DNA of 64,000 nucleotides from Promethearchaeota archaeon (GTDB lineage: Archaea > Asgardarchaeota > Lokiarchaeia > Sigyniarchaeales > SOKP01): the NCBI GenBank assembly GCA_019058365.1, contig JAHPZE010000018.1, forward strand, positions 1 through 64,000. Direction: 5' to 3'. Of the stretch, positions 19,242 to 27,739 are shown piece by piece (the stretch's first letter is position 1; each line of letters opens with the position of its first letter). The notes below the pieces were generated by a model, which worked only from the letters and a program-made list of their open reading frames with translations, was not told where the DNA came from and did no database searches. Both the position numbers and the translations under genes were made by a program.

Positions 19242-20444
19242 TCAATTATCTACAGCCCTTAAAAGATTTATCAGATCATTATAACTAAAGATAACTATCC
19301 TATCACTATAAACTCGTAAGGTTAGATCAATATCTTCTCTTTTAAAATTATCATAATTCCCAACAATTCCTATTAATAATGGATTTTTTACTTTCACTTT
19401 ATATTGTTCATACACCCATTGAGTATTTACTCTGTTATCAAAATAACGATCATAAGTATTGAGTTGTCCAATTAATTCACTAACATACTTATTAAATCTA
19501 GGTCTTTTTTTTCCGCCAATAACTAGATTTTCATAATGTAAAGCTGATCTCTTTAAATCCAGAATATCAAAATAACCATCATCTCTCTCCATTAAATAAT
19601 CGGGAATACTTTCATCTGGATCATCAGAGTATTGCTTCTCAATCCATTTTAGATTTTTCTGGCTTAGGCATTTCTTATATCCTAATGCTTTACTGAAGAA
19701 ATTAGCATGATTTTGAATAAAACTATCTAAAAGAGGTTCAGTAACGTTTTGATCAGTCAAGCTTAATAACTGTTTTGCAAATAAATCAACAGAAGAAGAG
19801 TGACCAATATTTAAACCAAAGATGTCTAGACTTGGAGGTGAATAATATTTCTCACAAACTGATTGGAGCCAATGACGTAGATTTTTCTCTGTTATTGATT
19901 TCTTAACTATTATTGCTGTTGAAATATACTTAAAATAAATTCGAAAGAGATCAGTTCGTATGAAATTTAGCTTTCTGAAATATGCAGATTGAATATCAGG
20001 AAGTATATTTATAATATTATCAACACTTTCACCTATTAATATTGTTCTTGAAAGAGGGAAGTTTACCTTTTTTGAAAAAAGTTCCTCATCAAAATCAGTA
20101 CAAATAGTTAGTGTTGATAATCCAAAATTCTTTGCCTTTTTAACATCAAATACAGGTTTTTTTTTTTCTTCAATCTTAATCCCAGGATTTATAAAATATA
20201 TTGTATTATCAAATTTTTCTCTAGAATCTCTCAAATCTAAATTTATTTCGTCTTCATTTTTGATCTCTGTAGCCCCTAGAAGTTCTGCCATAAAATGATG
20301 AGGACTTTCACCAACTCTAATAAAGTTTGGAAAGGAATAATTTCCTTTAATTAAAATTTCTTTGTTCTTAATCTTTAAATATATCTTCACAAGATATTCA
20401 TTAAAGAAATCCTGAATAATTTTTCCAAATAATTTATAGTCCAT
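19242..20444 (-). CDS. Shedu-like (DUF4263) nuclease
   Basis: The protein of 400 residues (from ATG 20444) has a variable N-terminus and a C-terminal PD-(D/E)XK core like Shedu SduA. In the numbering of the longer frame that begins at ATG 20477, the marks are TEPLLDSFIQNHANFF (about 246-261), PDYLMERDDG (Asp293), DILDLKR (Asp307 and Lys309, the D-x-K pair) and QLNTYDRYF (Gln339). A final Rossmann-like part follows with DLTLRVYSDRIVIFSYNDLINLL. Shedu proteins are antiphage DNA nucleases with regulatory N-termini. The usual E-x-K is D-x-K here, which the fold allows. The start at 20444 is preferred over 20477 because it overlaps the upstream gene by only 11 bases. It is the last gene of the four-gene CD-NTase operon and is its likely effector. 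Confidence 0.75.
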   Translation of the reverse strand: MDYKLFGKIIQDFFNEYLVKIYLKIKNKEILIKGNYSFPNFIRVGESPHHFMAELLGATEIKNEDEINLDLRDSREKFDNTIYFINPGIKIEEKKKPVFDVKKAKNFGLSTLTICTDFDEELFSKKVNFPLSRTILIGESVDNIINILPDIQSAYFRKLNFIRTDLFRIYFKYISTAIIVKKSITEKNLRHWLQSVCEKYYSPPSLDIFGLNIGHSSSVDLFAKQLLSLTDQNVTEPLLDSFIQNHANFFSKALGYKKCLSQKNLKWIEKQYSDDPDESIPDYLMERDDGYFDILDLKRSALHYENLVIGGKKRPRFNKYVSELIGQLNTYDRYFDNRVNTQWVYEQYKVKVKNPLLIGIVGNYDNFKREDIDLTLRVYSDRIVIFSYNDLINLLRAVDN

Positions 20445-21000
20445 GTGATTTTTTGATCTCTTTAAAATATGTTTCAAATAATTTGTATAATTTGTTAAAG
20501 AATGGTTTCGCTTCTTCTGCTTTTATCCTATCCACTTTCAGATGCTCATGAACGATTTGATTCCTAATTATTCTCCACTCATTCAACTCTCCTAATATAC
20601 CTGAAAAAATATTCAAATTCTCTTCTATCTCTTTTATGATTTCACTTAGATTTATCTGATCATCAAATTTAATTTCTTTATTTAATATGTCTTGATAAAA
20701 GGATCTATAGAAGATTTCTGCTCCTTTATATTTGAGCATGATAAAGTCACTGTAACGTCCATCATCAAAAGCTCTTTGAGCATCCCTATTAACTTCATAA
20801 ATTGTAGCCATAAAAGGTGGCAGATTCTGGGTTCCTATTTTAACACCATCAATGATTTTATTGAATATTTCTGAAACCCCTTGTACTATCTCTGATGGAC
20901 TTATTTTTGTGCCACCTTTATCTAGGGGTGGTATGACTTTAGATATATTCCGAAAAAATCCAAAAACCTTATTGATTACCTCCTCTTCTTTTGAGTTCAT
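20434..21000 (-). CDS. HEPN-like protein in the CD-NTase/Shedu operon
   Basis: This 188-residue, mostly helical protein carries RNQIVH (Arg146-x4-His151) in its second half, the signature of HEPN-fold RNases. A later helix EEAKPFFNKLYKLFETYF follows, as in that fold. HEPN domains act as RNases in toxin-antitoxin, CRISPR and abortive-infection systems, although some only scaffold. GAGGGAG lies right before its ATG. It follows the CD-NTase gene by about 60 bases and overlaps the Shedu-like gene by 11, so the genes are very likely co-transcribed. The HEPN call rests on the motif and helical character. Confidence 0.6.
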   Translation of the reverse strand: MNSKEEEVINKVFGFFRNISKVIPPLDKGGTKISPSEIVQGVSEIFNKIIDGVKIGTQNLPPFMATIYEVNRDAQRAFDDGRYSDFIMLKYKGAEIFYRSFYQDILNKEIKFDDQINLSEIIKEIEENLNIFSGILGELNEWRIIRNQIVHEHLKVDRIKAEEAKPFFNKLYKLFETYFKEIKKSHGL

Positions 21001-21062
21001 ATTTCTCCCTCAATTAATAAATAATATCAAATTGAAACTTAAGAAATTTATTAATTACTCTA

Positions 21063-21848
21063 TTAAATAGTTGGATATATCTTTGTCCATTTATTTTGTT
21101 GCATAAGAATAACCGAATTATTCATTAGTTTTATTACTTTTTTTCTATTTACTCCTTTTAATATTGGATGTTTATCTACACTATCATAGATTTGCATTCC
21201 TTTTTTCAAGAAATCAATTCCCAATAGAAAAAAATTTTTCATACCTTTATCGAGAGCGTTAATATGTCTATTACCAAAAATCTTATAAGTCATAGCTTCA
21301 AGCTGATAAGATTTAAATGGTTTTTTATTAATGGCATTCCATTTTTTTAAAAGTCTAATTAGTTTTGTAGCACGACCATCATTTCTCTGATTTAGATCAC
21401 TTAATTTTTTTTCATCTAACTCTGGATTTATAATGATAATTTTTTGATTTTCAGGTATTTTGTAATATCCTTTTTCTAAGTTAATAGCAGCTAAGCAGTC
21501 TAATTCGATGTCATTGTTAAAAATTCCTGGAATTGCATGAAAGTAAGGTGGCTTACGAGCAATTTTGAAGGGTTTATAAGATTTTTCTAACTCTATTAAT
21601 CTATTTTTAAAATAATTTAATAAATTATTTTCTTGATAATGCCCAATAAAATATACATCTACATCAAAATAATTTTTAATACTAGTATATCGTTTGAATC
21701 CTCCACAAAAACGATAATTATAACAATCTGGTACATGTTCTCTAAACTTTTCGAATATTTTTCTAACTGCATTTTTAATATGTTTCTGTTTTTGAGGTGA
21801 AATTTGAATTTTACTAACAATTTGTTCTAAAAACTCATTAGGTTTCAT
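21063..21848 (-). CDS. CD-NTase (cGAS/DncV-like) nucleotidyltransferase
   Basis: The protein of about 261 residues (from ATG 21848) has a pol-beta-type nucleotidyltransferase core. In the longer frame from ATG 21893 it shows GGFKRYTSI (Gly64-Gly65), DVDV (Asp77 and Asp79) and a third acid in ELDCLAA (Asp132). A helical domain LIRLLKKWNAINKKPFKSYQLEAM follows, as in SMODS/OAS-like enzymes. Such enzymes make cyclic di- or trinucleotide or oligoadenylate signals upon infection. AGAGGA just upstream supports the start at 21848, which removes the 26-base overlap with the previous gene. Its immediate upstream neighbour is a CARF-like regulator and downstream lie HEPN-like and Shedu-like proteins, a CBASS-like arrangement. 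The nucleotide product is unknown. Confidence 0.75.
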   Translation of the reverse strand: MKPNEFLEQIVSKIQISPQKQKHIKNAVRKIFEKFREHVPDCYNYRFCGGFKRYTSIKNYFDVDVYFIGHYQENNLLNYFKNRLIELEKSYKPFKIARKPPYFHAIPGIFNNDIELDCLAAINLEKGYYKIPENQKIIIINPELDEKKLSDLNQRNDGRATKLIRLLKKWNAINKKPFKSYQLEAMTYKIFGNRHINALDKGMKNFFLLGIDFLKKGMQIYDSVDKHPILKGVNRKKVIKLMNNSVILMQQNKWTKIYPTI

Positions 21849-21867
21849 TATATTCCTCTTATTTATT

Positions 21868-22590
21868 TTATTTGAATGGTTGAATTTTAACATCGATTTT
21901 CATATTTGACATTGAAAATAACTCATTATTGCCCTTTTTATTTATCCCTAAATACACACATGGTAAATAATATTTATTTGCCATCTCGAGTAATTTAAAC
22001 GAAAATAATTTACTTAAGGGTGTTAAATCTATAATTATATCTGCATTTTTCATCTTATCACTCAAAATACTTTCAACTTTATGAAAGAATTCTGATTCGA
22101 TATGACGATAATCTTCATATGGAAATTTAATAAAAGAATCGATTTTTATCAAACTTTCTTGTTTTTGATGTTCCTTCCTCTTTTTCAACGCATCTGGACT
22201 TGTAAAGCACACTATCCGAGAGACTGGATAATATTTTTCTTTTAATATTTGAAATATTATATCCGGAAGTTTATAACCTGTCCCAAGAGTTCCGAAACCA
22301 GTTATTAATGTATAATCCTTGACTTTAAATCCAAGAATCTTGCGAACATGTTGACGAGCAGAAGGATCTAACGAAATTCTATTAATTCTCGCATTCCCTA
22401 TTTTTTGAACCATTATTTTTCGAATTAGATTATACTTCTCCATCCTGGTTAGGTGATAATGTAAATTTGAACCTGTTGTATTCAGTGCTTTTTGTAATTC
22501 ATGTTGTAAATATTCTTTTTCAAACAATAATTTGAGAATTTGTATCTGATTCTCTGAGAAATCATCAGTATTTAGTCCAAAAATCATCAA
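21868..22590 (-). CDS. wHTH-CARF-like ligand-sensing regulator
   Basis: This 240-residue protein starts with an ArsR/MarR-like winged helix (about residues 10-70; LQHELQKALNTTGSNLHYHLTRMEKYNLI). A Rossmann-type domain follows: a first strand YTLITGFGTLGTGY, a strand RIVCFTSPDALKKR, and late in the domain IIIDLTPLSKLFSFKLLEMA, which resembles the CARF motif D-x-T-G-G-T-K with following helix. CARF domains bind cyclic oligonucleotides, and in Csa3-type proteins they are fused to HTH domains, in the opposite order. Being first in an operon with a CD-NTase suggests it senses the signal made by that enzyme and switches transcription. The CARF call is by pattern only. Confidence 0.6.
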   Translation of the reverse strand: MMIFGLNTDDFSENQIQILKLLFEKEYLQHELQKALNTTGSNLHYHLTRMEKYNLIRKIMVQKIGNARINRISLDPSARQHVRKILGFKVKDYTLITGFGTLGTGYKLPDIIFQILKEKYYPVSRIVCFTSPDALKKRKEHQKQESLIKIDSFIKFPYEDYRHIESEFFHKVESILSDKMKNADIIIDLTPLSKLFSFKLLEMANKYYLPCVYLGINKKGNNELFSMSNMKIDVKIQPFK

Positions 22591-22707
22591 AATATGTATT
22601 TTTTCTTAGGTTAAAATATTTTCTTTAACAGCGATTAGATGATTTAGTTAACAACGATTAAAGATTTATTTTTAAAGGTCCAAAAAAACCTATTACTTAA
22701 CAAAATT

Positions 22708-22731
22708 AAATATAAATTCTAAAAATGAGGT
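22708..22731 (+). promoter_or_regulatory. TATA box and ribosome binding site of small SMP-like gene
   Basis: AAATATAAAT at 22708-22717 is centred about 26 bases before the ATG at 22739, and GAGGT at 22727-22731 gives a Shine-Dalgarno match with 7-base spacing. Together they support the 40-residue gene downstream. Confidence 0.5.
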
Positions 22732-22738
22732 AAAAAGA

Positions 22739-22861
22739 ATGGCAAAAAATAAAATGACACCAAAAGCTGCTCGTAGAATCCAATCACATGCAGATAAAAC
22801 TAGTAGGAATCAAGACTTTAAAGCAAGAGCTCAAAGAGCTGCTTCTAAGGGTAAAAAGTAA
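22739..22861 (+). CDS. Small SMP-like (seed maturation protein-like) protein
   Basis: A 40-residue basic protein beginning MAKNKMTPKAARRIQSHA and ending FKARAQRAASKGKK. The order MTP.AA.RIQS followed by F.ARAQ.AA...K matches the short SMP (seed maturation protein) motif known from plant LEA-type proteins and from small bacterial and archaeal proteins. Such proteins are thought to be disordered and linked to desiccation or stress, without a defined reaction. It is easily missed because of its size. A TATA box and GAGGT at good spacing support expression. It sits alone between the divergent CD-NTase operon and the zinc-ribbon/HEPN-like gene. Confidence 0.65.
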   Translation: MAKNKMTPKAARRIQSHADKTSRNQDFKARAQRAASKGKK

Positions 22862-22972
22862 AACAAAAAATTCAAACATAAATGTAAAATCTTAAATTAA
22901 CCATCATCCTTTTTTTATTAATCTTTTAAAAAGACTTATTAGAATTAAATAAAGATTACATGGCGAAATTTT

Positions 22973-23896
22973 ATGAATAAGAATGATTATCCTTTAAAGC
23001 AAAAAATTAAATGTCCTATATGTAATTCAGAATTCATCCCAGAGTCTTTTAATGTTGAGAAATTGGATATTGATCAGTCATTGAATTTAGGTGAAATTTA
23101 TCGATCTGATGAAACTGACTCAAAATCAAAAATTAAACCTCTAACTATAATGCGTAGAGCATGGGTCACTTATTGTCTTGATTGTAATCATGCTATTAGG
23201 TTTGCTGCCGAAATTTTAAGAAAGGAAATTGTAGAAAAACCGTCAAACAGTCCCAATAGTGGTGAATTTAAAGAATCTAGTAATACTTATAAATATAATA
23301 TATATACATTCAAAAAGCCCTTTATGGAATTAATTGACTACAGGATAGGAGTAATGGATCGTATAAAGAACGATATCAAAACGACTTTGGATGAATTGAG
23401 AATCTCTGAATGGGGTGCAAAGTATAATGCTTGGAAAAATGAAAAAACTATCGATTCCTTTAAATTTTTTACACAATTCATTTCAAACTTAGATAACCAT
23501 TACAAATCAATTTTTAAAAATGATATAAATAAAGACATGCCCGAGAAAATTAGAGAACTTAACCTCCCAAAAGATCTAGAAAACCTATTGTTAGAAGTTA
23601 ATAGGATTAGAAATAAAATGATTCATAACGATTATGAATTAAAAGAAAGCGATGAAATAGTTATTGATGATGCTTACTTTAATTTGATGTTTTATCTTAT
23701 TTCAAAAGCATTAATCGCCTTAAATCTAACTAGCCATACAGATGAAAGTAATGCTAGCTTTATTGATATTGATTACCTTTCTAATGAGCTTAGGACTTTT
23801 TTACATATTCATTTAGGTGAAAGCCTGGGATTGAAAAAATTTTATGATCCATTTTTGATACCATTACTGAAATTGCTGAAAATACCCATTAATTAA
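22973..23896 (+). CDS. Zinc-ribbon / HEPN-like protein
   Basis: The 307-residue protein opens with a zinc site (CPICNSEFIP, then CLDCNHAIRFAAE about 60 residues later) and continues as an all-helical protein. In the helical part, EVNRIRNKMIHNDYEL contains R-N-x3-H, the HEPN RNase signature. It is paralogous to 14118-15023, in which the matching positions are degenerate. A zinc-ribbon fused to a HEPN-type RNase would fit an RNA-targeting stress or defence protein, but this is an inference from motif and context. It is followed after about 55 bases by the LRR gene on the same strand. Confidence 0.65.
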   Translation: MNKNDYPLKQKIKCPICNSEFIPESFNVEKLDIDQSLNLGEIYRSDETDSKSKIKPLTIMRRAWVTYCLDCNHAIRFAAEILRKEIVEKPSNSPNSGEFKESSNTYKYNIYTFKKPFMELIDYRIGVMDRIKNDIKTTLDELRISEWGAKYNAWKNEKTIDSFKFFTQFISNLDNHYKSIFKNDINKDMPEKIRELNLPKDLENLLLEVNRIRNKMIHNDYELKESDEIVIDDAYFNLMFYLISKALIALNLTSHTDESNASFIDIDYLSNELRTFLHIHLGESLGLKKFYDPFLIPLLKLLKIPIN

Positions 23897-23952
23897 TCAA
23901 GAAATTGTGAAAAATAAACTGTTTTATATCATTCTTTCTTAATTAATAAAAT

Positions 23953-25002
23953 GTGAAAGAATTAACAGCAAGAGAAGACCAATGGTTAGAAGCATTTGCT
24001 AAAAATCATGAATTTTTCGCTTCCTTCCTGCTCCATCACAAATTAAAACATCATTTATCTAATAATCAATATTATTGGCTGTGTCTCTATATCAATCAAG
24101 CAGAGGAGAATGGTGATACTCTACTAACTACTGAAGAAATAACATTTCTGGAAAAAGAATCTGAAACCAATGAAAGTGTGAGAGAATTATTGGAATTGTA
24201 TAAAGATAAAGGATATGTAGAAAATTTGAAGTATCAAGAATTATTAATGTTGAAAGCTAAGATTATGGGAGAAACGGAAGAAGTCAATCAAAAAGTAAGT
24301 AATTTTAAGCATAAAATTGTAAAAGTACTTTGTCCTCATTGCAATTCTCTTTGTTCACCCAAAATTTCGTATTGTTCTAAGTGCGGTGAACCTTTACCTA
24401 AATTAGTTGATTCTAATGAGTATAGTGAGGTTTCAGATGTAATTGATGTGGATTATACCGAAAGGAATATAATTTTTGCCCTTGAAAAATTAATCGATAA
24501 ATCTCTACCCCTACAAGAGAAATTTGACACTAATTCAACTTGCTACGTTAAAGAAGGGGATGATATTACTGGTTTGAGTATCTTCAATTGTGGATTAAGT
24601 GCCTTTCCAAGCGAGATTCTAAGGATTAAATCACTTAAACATTTAGCACTTAGAAGAAATAAAATCAATGATTTACCAAAAAATATTGGATTTCTTTCCA
24701 ACCTTGAATTACTGGATTTGCGTATAAATAAACTCGAGAGGTTGCCAACCGCAATAGGACTCCTTTATAAATTGAAAAATTTAAACCTCAGCTCGAACAA
24801 TTTGACGATGATTCCAGATTCAATCGGAGACATACTGATGCTGAAAAAGCTCAACTTGAGTAATAATAAGTTAAAAAGCATACCTAAGTGTATTGAAAAT
24901 TTAAACTGCCTTGAAACCTTAAATTTAAAGGCAAATTACTGGATTAACATTCCCGAGAGTGTAGAAAAGTTAAAAGACCAGAGGCTCCAAATTATCCTAT
25001 AA
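23953..25002 (+). CDS. Zinc-ribbon / leucine-rich-repeat protein
   Basis: This 349-residue protein has three parts. A helical N-terminal domain of about 95 residues recurs in the pseudogene at 30495-30776. A four-cysteine zinc ribbon (CPHC ... CSKCG, about residues 127-150) follows. About six leucine-rich repeats then span residues 205-345 (LKHLALRRNKINDLPKNIG, LELLDLRINKLERLPTAIG and so on). LRR domains bind proteins, and no catalytic domain is present. The GTG start at 23953 is supported because it aligns with the ATG of the pseudogene copy. It lies in the nuclease-rich region. An interaction or sensor role is possible but unproven. Confidence 0.75.
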   Translation: MKELTAREDQWLEAFAKNHEFFASFLLHHKLKHHLSNNQYYWLCLYINQAEENGDTLLTTEEITFLEKESETNESVRELLELYKDKGYVENLKYQELLMLKAKIMGETEEVNQKVSNFKHKIVKVLCPHCNSLCSPKISYCSKCGEPLPKLVDSNEYSEVSDVIDVDYTERNIIFALEKLIDKSLPLQEKFDTNSTCYVKEGDDITGLSIFNCGLSAFPSEILRIKSLKHLALRRNKINDLPKNIGFLSNLELLDLRINKLERLPTAIGLLYKLKNLNLSSNNLTMIPDSIGDILMLKKLNLSNNKLKSIPKCIENLNCLETLNLKANYWINIPESVEKLKDQRLQIIL

Positions 25003-25059
25003 GAGTCTCAATCCCTTCATTTGAAAAAGACTTAAATATTAAAAATCTTACCTAATTTT

Positions 25060-26229
25060 GTGAATGAGACAGAAGTTGTTTCTATAATTTGTGAACATCT
25101 ACAAAAAGAAAATTGGCAACTCTGGATTGATGATCATCCTATTCATAAAGATTTGCAATATAAAAAACATTGTTTATTGATTGGTGGAGCTCGTCCTGAT
25201 ATTTTTGGATTAAATAATGTTAAGCAAGTCTTCGCTGTAGAAGTAAAAGGTTTAAAAGACTATAAAAAAGCAATAGGGCAAGCTCTTATTTATAAATCTG
25301 GAGTAAATGTTTCTTATATAGGTGGATTGAATGACTTATTGAACAACATTTCTAATGTTGCATTATCCTCAGGTCTAGGATTAATTTCAGTAAACGAATC
25401 AAATTTTGACGTGGAAGTTATTAACCCCATCTATAACATATCTCCGATTTATTTAGATGATATCAAAAATGAGTTAAAGGTACTCCAAAATCAAAAAAAG
25501 AAAAATAGAAGTTTCTCCTCATTTGGAAGAACCCATATAATTAATTATTTTGCTCCAATTTTTTTATTTCAAGATAGATTCGCTAAAAAAAAAGAAGAAT
25601 TAATAGCTGATTTTGAAAGAGTTAATTGGGCAAATAAAGCTTATCCCGAGTTAATAAACGGAGCAAATACGATAGGATTATTAGATATATGTGATGATGG
25701 TTATAATATATCAAAAATCGGTCGATTTTGCTTGGAACATTTTACATCAATCAATATCGACTCAATCGATAAATTATCAGAAACTTTAAATCAAACTAAG
25801 AGAAATAAGTCTGTATATTCAGAGTTCCCCTCTCTCGCTAAATTTCTACAGTTGATTTATTTTCAAAATCCTGACTTTAAACAATTCATCTCAATTCTTC
25901 AAAACATAAAGGATAAAGAGATAAATTCAAAAATGATTATCGATAAGTTAATTCTTGATTATCCGAACCTTTTTTTGAATTTCTTTATTAAACCTACTGC
26001 TAAAGACCAAGTAGTTTCAATATTTTTATCTGGAGATAAAGAACAATTGATGGAGGATTATAATAAAATGATATCAGATTTTGGGCACTATAATTTCTTT
26101 TTTGCATTTAAGCGACATTTAGTGCATCTGGGTATTTTGAGCCAAGAAAATACAACCTTTTATAAAAAATCTAGTGAATTAAATGTCGAAAATGATATTT
26201 GGATTTTAGGAGATGATATTTTAATTTAA
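25060..26229 (+). CDS. PD-(D/E)XK nuclease-like protein
   Basis: The 389-residue protein starts with a restriction-endonuclease-like domain (about residues 1-115). It shows GGARPDIFG (Asp), FAVEVKG (E-x-K) and a helix KKAIGQALIYKSG with the Gln often found after the catalytic core. The remaining 270 residues are helical with winged-helix-like parts and no recognised family. It probably cleaves DNA. It uses a GTG start and follows the LRR gene by about 57 bases on the same strand, so they may be co-transcribed. It is the first of several unrelated nucleases between the LRR gene and the partial copy of that gene. Confidence 0.65.
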   Translation: MNETEVVSIICEHLQKENWQLWIDDHPIHKDLQYKKHCLLIGGARPDIFGLNNVKQVFAVEVKGLKDYKKAIGQALIYKSGVNVSYIGGLNDLLNNISNVALSSGLGLISVNESNFDVEVINPIYNISPIYLDDIKNELKVLQNQKKKNRSFSSFGRTHIINYFAPIFLFQDRFAKKKEELIADFERVNWANKAYPELINGANTIGLLDICDDGYNISKIGRFCLEHFTSINIDSIDKLSETLNQTKRNKSVYSEFPSLAKFLQLIYFQNPDFKQFISILQNIKDKEINSKMIIDKLILDYPNLFLNFFIKPTAKDQVVSIFLSGDKEQLMEDYNKMISDFGHYNFFFAFKRHLVHLGILSQENTTFYKKSSELNVENDIWILGDDILI

Positions 26230-26240
26230 TTATTATGATT

Positions 26241-27491
26241 TTATTCGCTATTTTCTGATAAAAAGTTGAAAATGCGACCAGGAATTATCTCAAGGATTTT
26301 TTGCCTTTCACTTTTGAGAAAATTAATAATTTCTTCCTCAATTAATTCATTTTCCCGCGTTAAAATATCCAAATCCTTATTTTTATGTAAATTAAAATAG
26401 AAGTATTTCAAATCATTATTAATTAATGGATGCTCTTTATTTATTAGGCATAATTTAATGTGGGATCTGATATTTTCCTCCAACGATTCAGTCCATTCAG
26501 GAATATTATTTGATTTCTTGATATTTATTGTTGGATCGGAAGGATATAAATTCCAAAATCGATTAATTGGATAAAATGACCAAGGTAAAAAGTGGTCAAT
26601 ATGAAAAGCTTCTTCTGGCTCAAATATTGTTCCTGAATAAATGCATTTTCTTGAATCGATTTCTTCATAAAAGTCTCGATAATGGGATATTAGCAATGGA
26701 TCACGGGCTAAATCACTTGTATAGATATATCCTAAAAGTTTATATAATAATATTTCAAAATTAGAAGAGTCTCTCCTCCTGCTTTCTCCTTCAAGAGAAT
26801 AGTTAAACCATGACCTTAAAATGACATCTCTAGCCCAAAAACGATATCGTGCTAATTCCTGATATGTCATATCGTCTATTATTAAGGAAGTATTATCAAA
26901 TTGAAGCAATTCTGCCCATGTCATTGAACTGGGGTGTTTCTGCTTTATAGCTTGTGACCGATGCTCATCATATGAAGATTTAAATGGTATTTCACTATTT
27001 AACATACCAAAAAATCTTATTATCTCACCATTGACATTATGTAAATAATTTAAAGGCTGTAATAGTATCCTTTCTCTCACATTCCATAATAAATCTAATA
27101 AACTTTCTGGTAATAAATCCGGAAGCTCATACAACCGATTTATCCAAAAAATTCCGCTCTCGTCTAAAGTTAAGATTTTATGAAGAATTTTTTCTTGGAT
27201 GCCTTTTTCTGATGGCAATTTAAGCTTAAAGTCTTCAATATAGTTCAATACTCTCAAGGTTTTATCAGCTGCTAAGGAACCTTGGTAAAAATCATGAAAA
27301 GAAAACGGATAATAATAGGAAATGAATTGATGAGATAAATAGACAATTGGAATGAAATGTAGATTGTTTATCGGTTGCTCTGAAGGGTGTTCAGTAATAA
27401 AATCAAATATTCCGAGCAGTGTAGCATACTTATATGATGTTGTTTTCCGTCCGTATTCTAAAATGTTATTAATATCGCGAATTAACGTCAT
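26241..27491 (-). CDS. HNH endonuclease with long N-terminal region
   Basis: The 416-residue protein has an HNH nuclease domain at about residues 280-330: HIDHFLPWSFYPINRFWNL followed by Asn/Lys-rich YPSDPTINIKKSN. This is the His-Asp-His version with a conserved downstream Asn and no complete zinc-binding Cys set (only one Cys before it). The N-terminal 280 residues are helical and unassigned; they may bind target DNA. Similar long HNH proteins are encoded in defence islands. It is convergent with the PD-(D/E)XK gene (11 bases apart) and divergent from the AspBHI-like gene. Confidence 0.75.
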   Translation of the reverse strand: MTLIRDINNILEYGRKTTSYKYATLLGIFDFITEHPSEQPINNLHFIPIVYLSHQFISYYYPFSFHDFYQGSLAADKTLRVLNYIEDFKLKLPSEKGIQEKILHKILTLDESGIFWINRLYELPDLLPESLLDLLWNVRERILLQPLNYLHNVNGEIIRFFGMLNSEIPFKSSYDEHRSQAIKQKHPSSMTWAELLQFDNTSLIIDDMTYQELARYRFWARDVILRSWFNYSLEGESRRRDSSNFEILLYKLLGYIYTSDLARDPLLISHYRDFYEEIDSRKCIYSGTIFEPEEAFHIDHFLPWSFYPINRFWNLYPSDPTINIKKSNNIPEWTESLEENIRSHIKLCLINKEHPLINNDLKYFYFNLHKNKDLDILTRENELIEEEIINFLKSERQKILEIIPGRIFNFLSENSE

Positions 27492-27739
27492 GATTATTAA
27501 TAGAATTACTTTTCATACAAATAAATTTTTATGGAGAAATCTCCCTATGTACAACAGGAACTTGTCTTTATTAAGTTTTACATAAAATTAAGATTGAATC
27601 TAATTTTAAAATAAAAGAAAAGAAAATTGATAATTAATTATTAATATCTGAGTCCCAAAATATCATAATGAATTTTTATAAATCATATTATTTACTTTAA
27701 TTAACAATCTCAAAGTGATATAATCAGAGGAAATTAATA

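Noticed and set aside
19164..19263. Plus-strand coding-like stretch (VDINKESIEDIYQKNG) just past the Shedu-like gene
   Set aside because: No start codon, a short length, and the opposite strand fits the pseudogene copy at 18739-19180; probably chance.
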